A stretch of 6,385 bases of DNA. Origin: Myxococcales bacterium (lineage in GTDB: Bacteria > Myxococcota_A > UBA9160 > JALSIO01). The notes beneath the pieces are model-generated. The model had not been told where the DNA came from, ran no database searches, and worked only from the letters and a program-made list of their open reading frames with translations. This document shows, piece by piece, positions 5,836 to 6,385 of the stretch. Where the stretch lies: NCBI GenBank assembly GCA_026989995.1, contig JALSIO010000044.1, positions 1 through 6,385 of the forward strand, given 5' to 3'. Position numbers and translations under genes: made by a program. Positions within the stretch are counted from its first letter, which is position 1. The number at the start of each line of letters is the position of its first letter.

Positions 5836-6385
5836 AGCTACCCGGCGCGAGCCCGTTCCCGGTGGCTCCACGCCCTGTGCAGGCGGCCCGTGGGGCACGG
5901 CCGGGTCCGTGGTTCCGCTCCGCCGGCCGGCGGGGCCGTCGAGGCGGTAGACCCGCAAGCCGGCCGGCGCGGCCGGGTCGACGGTGAAGACCTCCTCCGC
6001 CTCGGCGCCGTCGCCGGTCGCCGGGAACCGGACCACGAGCACGCCGGCCGCGAGCTGTTCGACCTCGGGGGCGCCCTTTCCCGTCTCGTGGTGGCGCGCG
6101 AGGCGCAGCAGCAGATCGCGTTCCGGTCCCTGAGCGCGTTCAGCCCGGGCGCGCGCCCGGGCGGCGCGCTCCTCACTCCGCCCGGGCGCGAGGTCACCGA
6201 GCCCGAGCGCGGAGCCCGCGGCGGCCACTGGGGCGGGCTCCGGGTTCCGGAGGGGGCGTAGAACGATCTTCCCCGCGAAGCCTTCGAGCTCGGTCGGGTC
6301 GGGGAGGGGAATGGCCTGCGGCCCGCCCGCCCGACGGGGGCTCCGGGACGGCCCGAAGCCCGGATCCTCGGCCGCCGGCGGTGCG
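5824..6385 (-). CDS. Unidentified protein, C-terminal part (gene runs off the right edge)
   Basis: A leftward open frame runs unbroken from the window edge to a TAG at 5824-5826, giving at least 187 residues with the N-terminus missing. An internal GTG at 6228 is a possible start, but the frame continues upstream with ordinary-looking sequence (I-P-L-P-D-P-T-E-L-E-G-F-A-G-K-I-V-L-R-P), so I treat the gene as partial. Visible parts are a Pro/Gly/Arg-rich segment at the edge, the conserved-looking strand above, an Ala/Arg/Glu-rich probable helix (E-E-R-A-A-R-A-R-A-R-A-E-R-A), a beta-rich stretch (G-V-L-V-V-R-F-P-A and E-E-V-F-T-V-D-P) and a Gly/Pro-rich tail. No family is recognised. It ends 72 bases before the acyl-CoA dehydrogenase start on the same strand, so read-through is possible. 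Overlapping frames are also open here because of the GC content, so this call is moderate. Confidence 0.5.
   Translation of the reverse strand, partial: APPAAEDPGFGPSRSPRRAGGPQAIPLPDPTELEGFAGKIVLRPLRNPEPAPVAAAGSALGLGDLAPGRSEERAARARARAERAQGPERDLLLRLARHHETGKGAPEVEQLAAGVLVVRFPATGDGAEAEEVFTVDPAAPAGLRVYRLDGPAGRRSGTTDPAVPHGPPAQGVEPPGTGSRRVAPDP

Overview
The window is very GC-rich DNA (about 70% by eye) with strong G/C preference at third codon positions. It carries dispersed housekeeping and catabolic genes. The gene types (long-form acyl-CoA dehydrogenase, luciferase-like oxidoreductase, SLC1-type symporter, MTH1-like Nudix hydrolase) and Shine-Dalgarno sites of the GGAGG type fit a high-GC proteobacterium or a related phylum. 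The sequence alone does not fix the lineage. I see no tRNA, rRNA, CRISPR array, transposase, integrase or phage gene.

Layout. Positions 1-57 are the last codons of an unidentified rightward gene. A strong symmetric hairpin (85-115) separates it from a leftward Nudix hydrolase gene (146-652). A divergent gap (653-816) leads to a small rightward GNAT-like protein (817-1290). This converges on a leftward luciferase-like oxidoreductase (1366-2232). From a second divergent gap (2233-2356) run a short rightward ORF (2357-2716) and a dicarboxylate/amino-acid:cation symporter (2713-3999), which overlap by ATGA. The short ORF resembles only the C-terminal end of YyaL/SSP411 (DUF255) proteins. The symporter converges, with 27 bp between, on a leftward 574-residue acyl-CoA dehydrogenase (4027-5751). 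Upstream of that, on the same strand, is the 3' part of an unidentified gene that runs off the right edge (5824-6385).

How the genes relate. Most are single transcription units facing alternate ways, so I do not infer one pathway. The only tight coupling is the short ORF with the symporter. The acyl-CoA dehydrogenase has its own candidate -10 element, with two inverted repeats just upstream, so it may be regulated separately from the gene before it. Loosely, the window pairs uptake of acidic solutes (symporter) with acyl-CoA oxidation (dehydrogenase), flavin redox chemistry (LLM protein) and nucleotide-pool cleaning (Nudix).

I found no clearly new multi-gene system. The best second-look items are the stand-alone YyaL C-terminal ORF coupled to the transporter, the inverted repeats around the candidate promoters of the Nudix and dehydrogenase genes, and a GNAT-like protein lacking the usual acetyl-CoA pyrophosphate loop.
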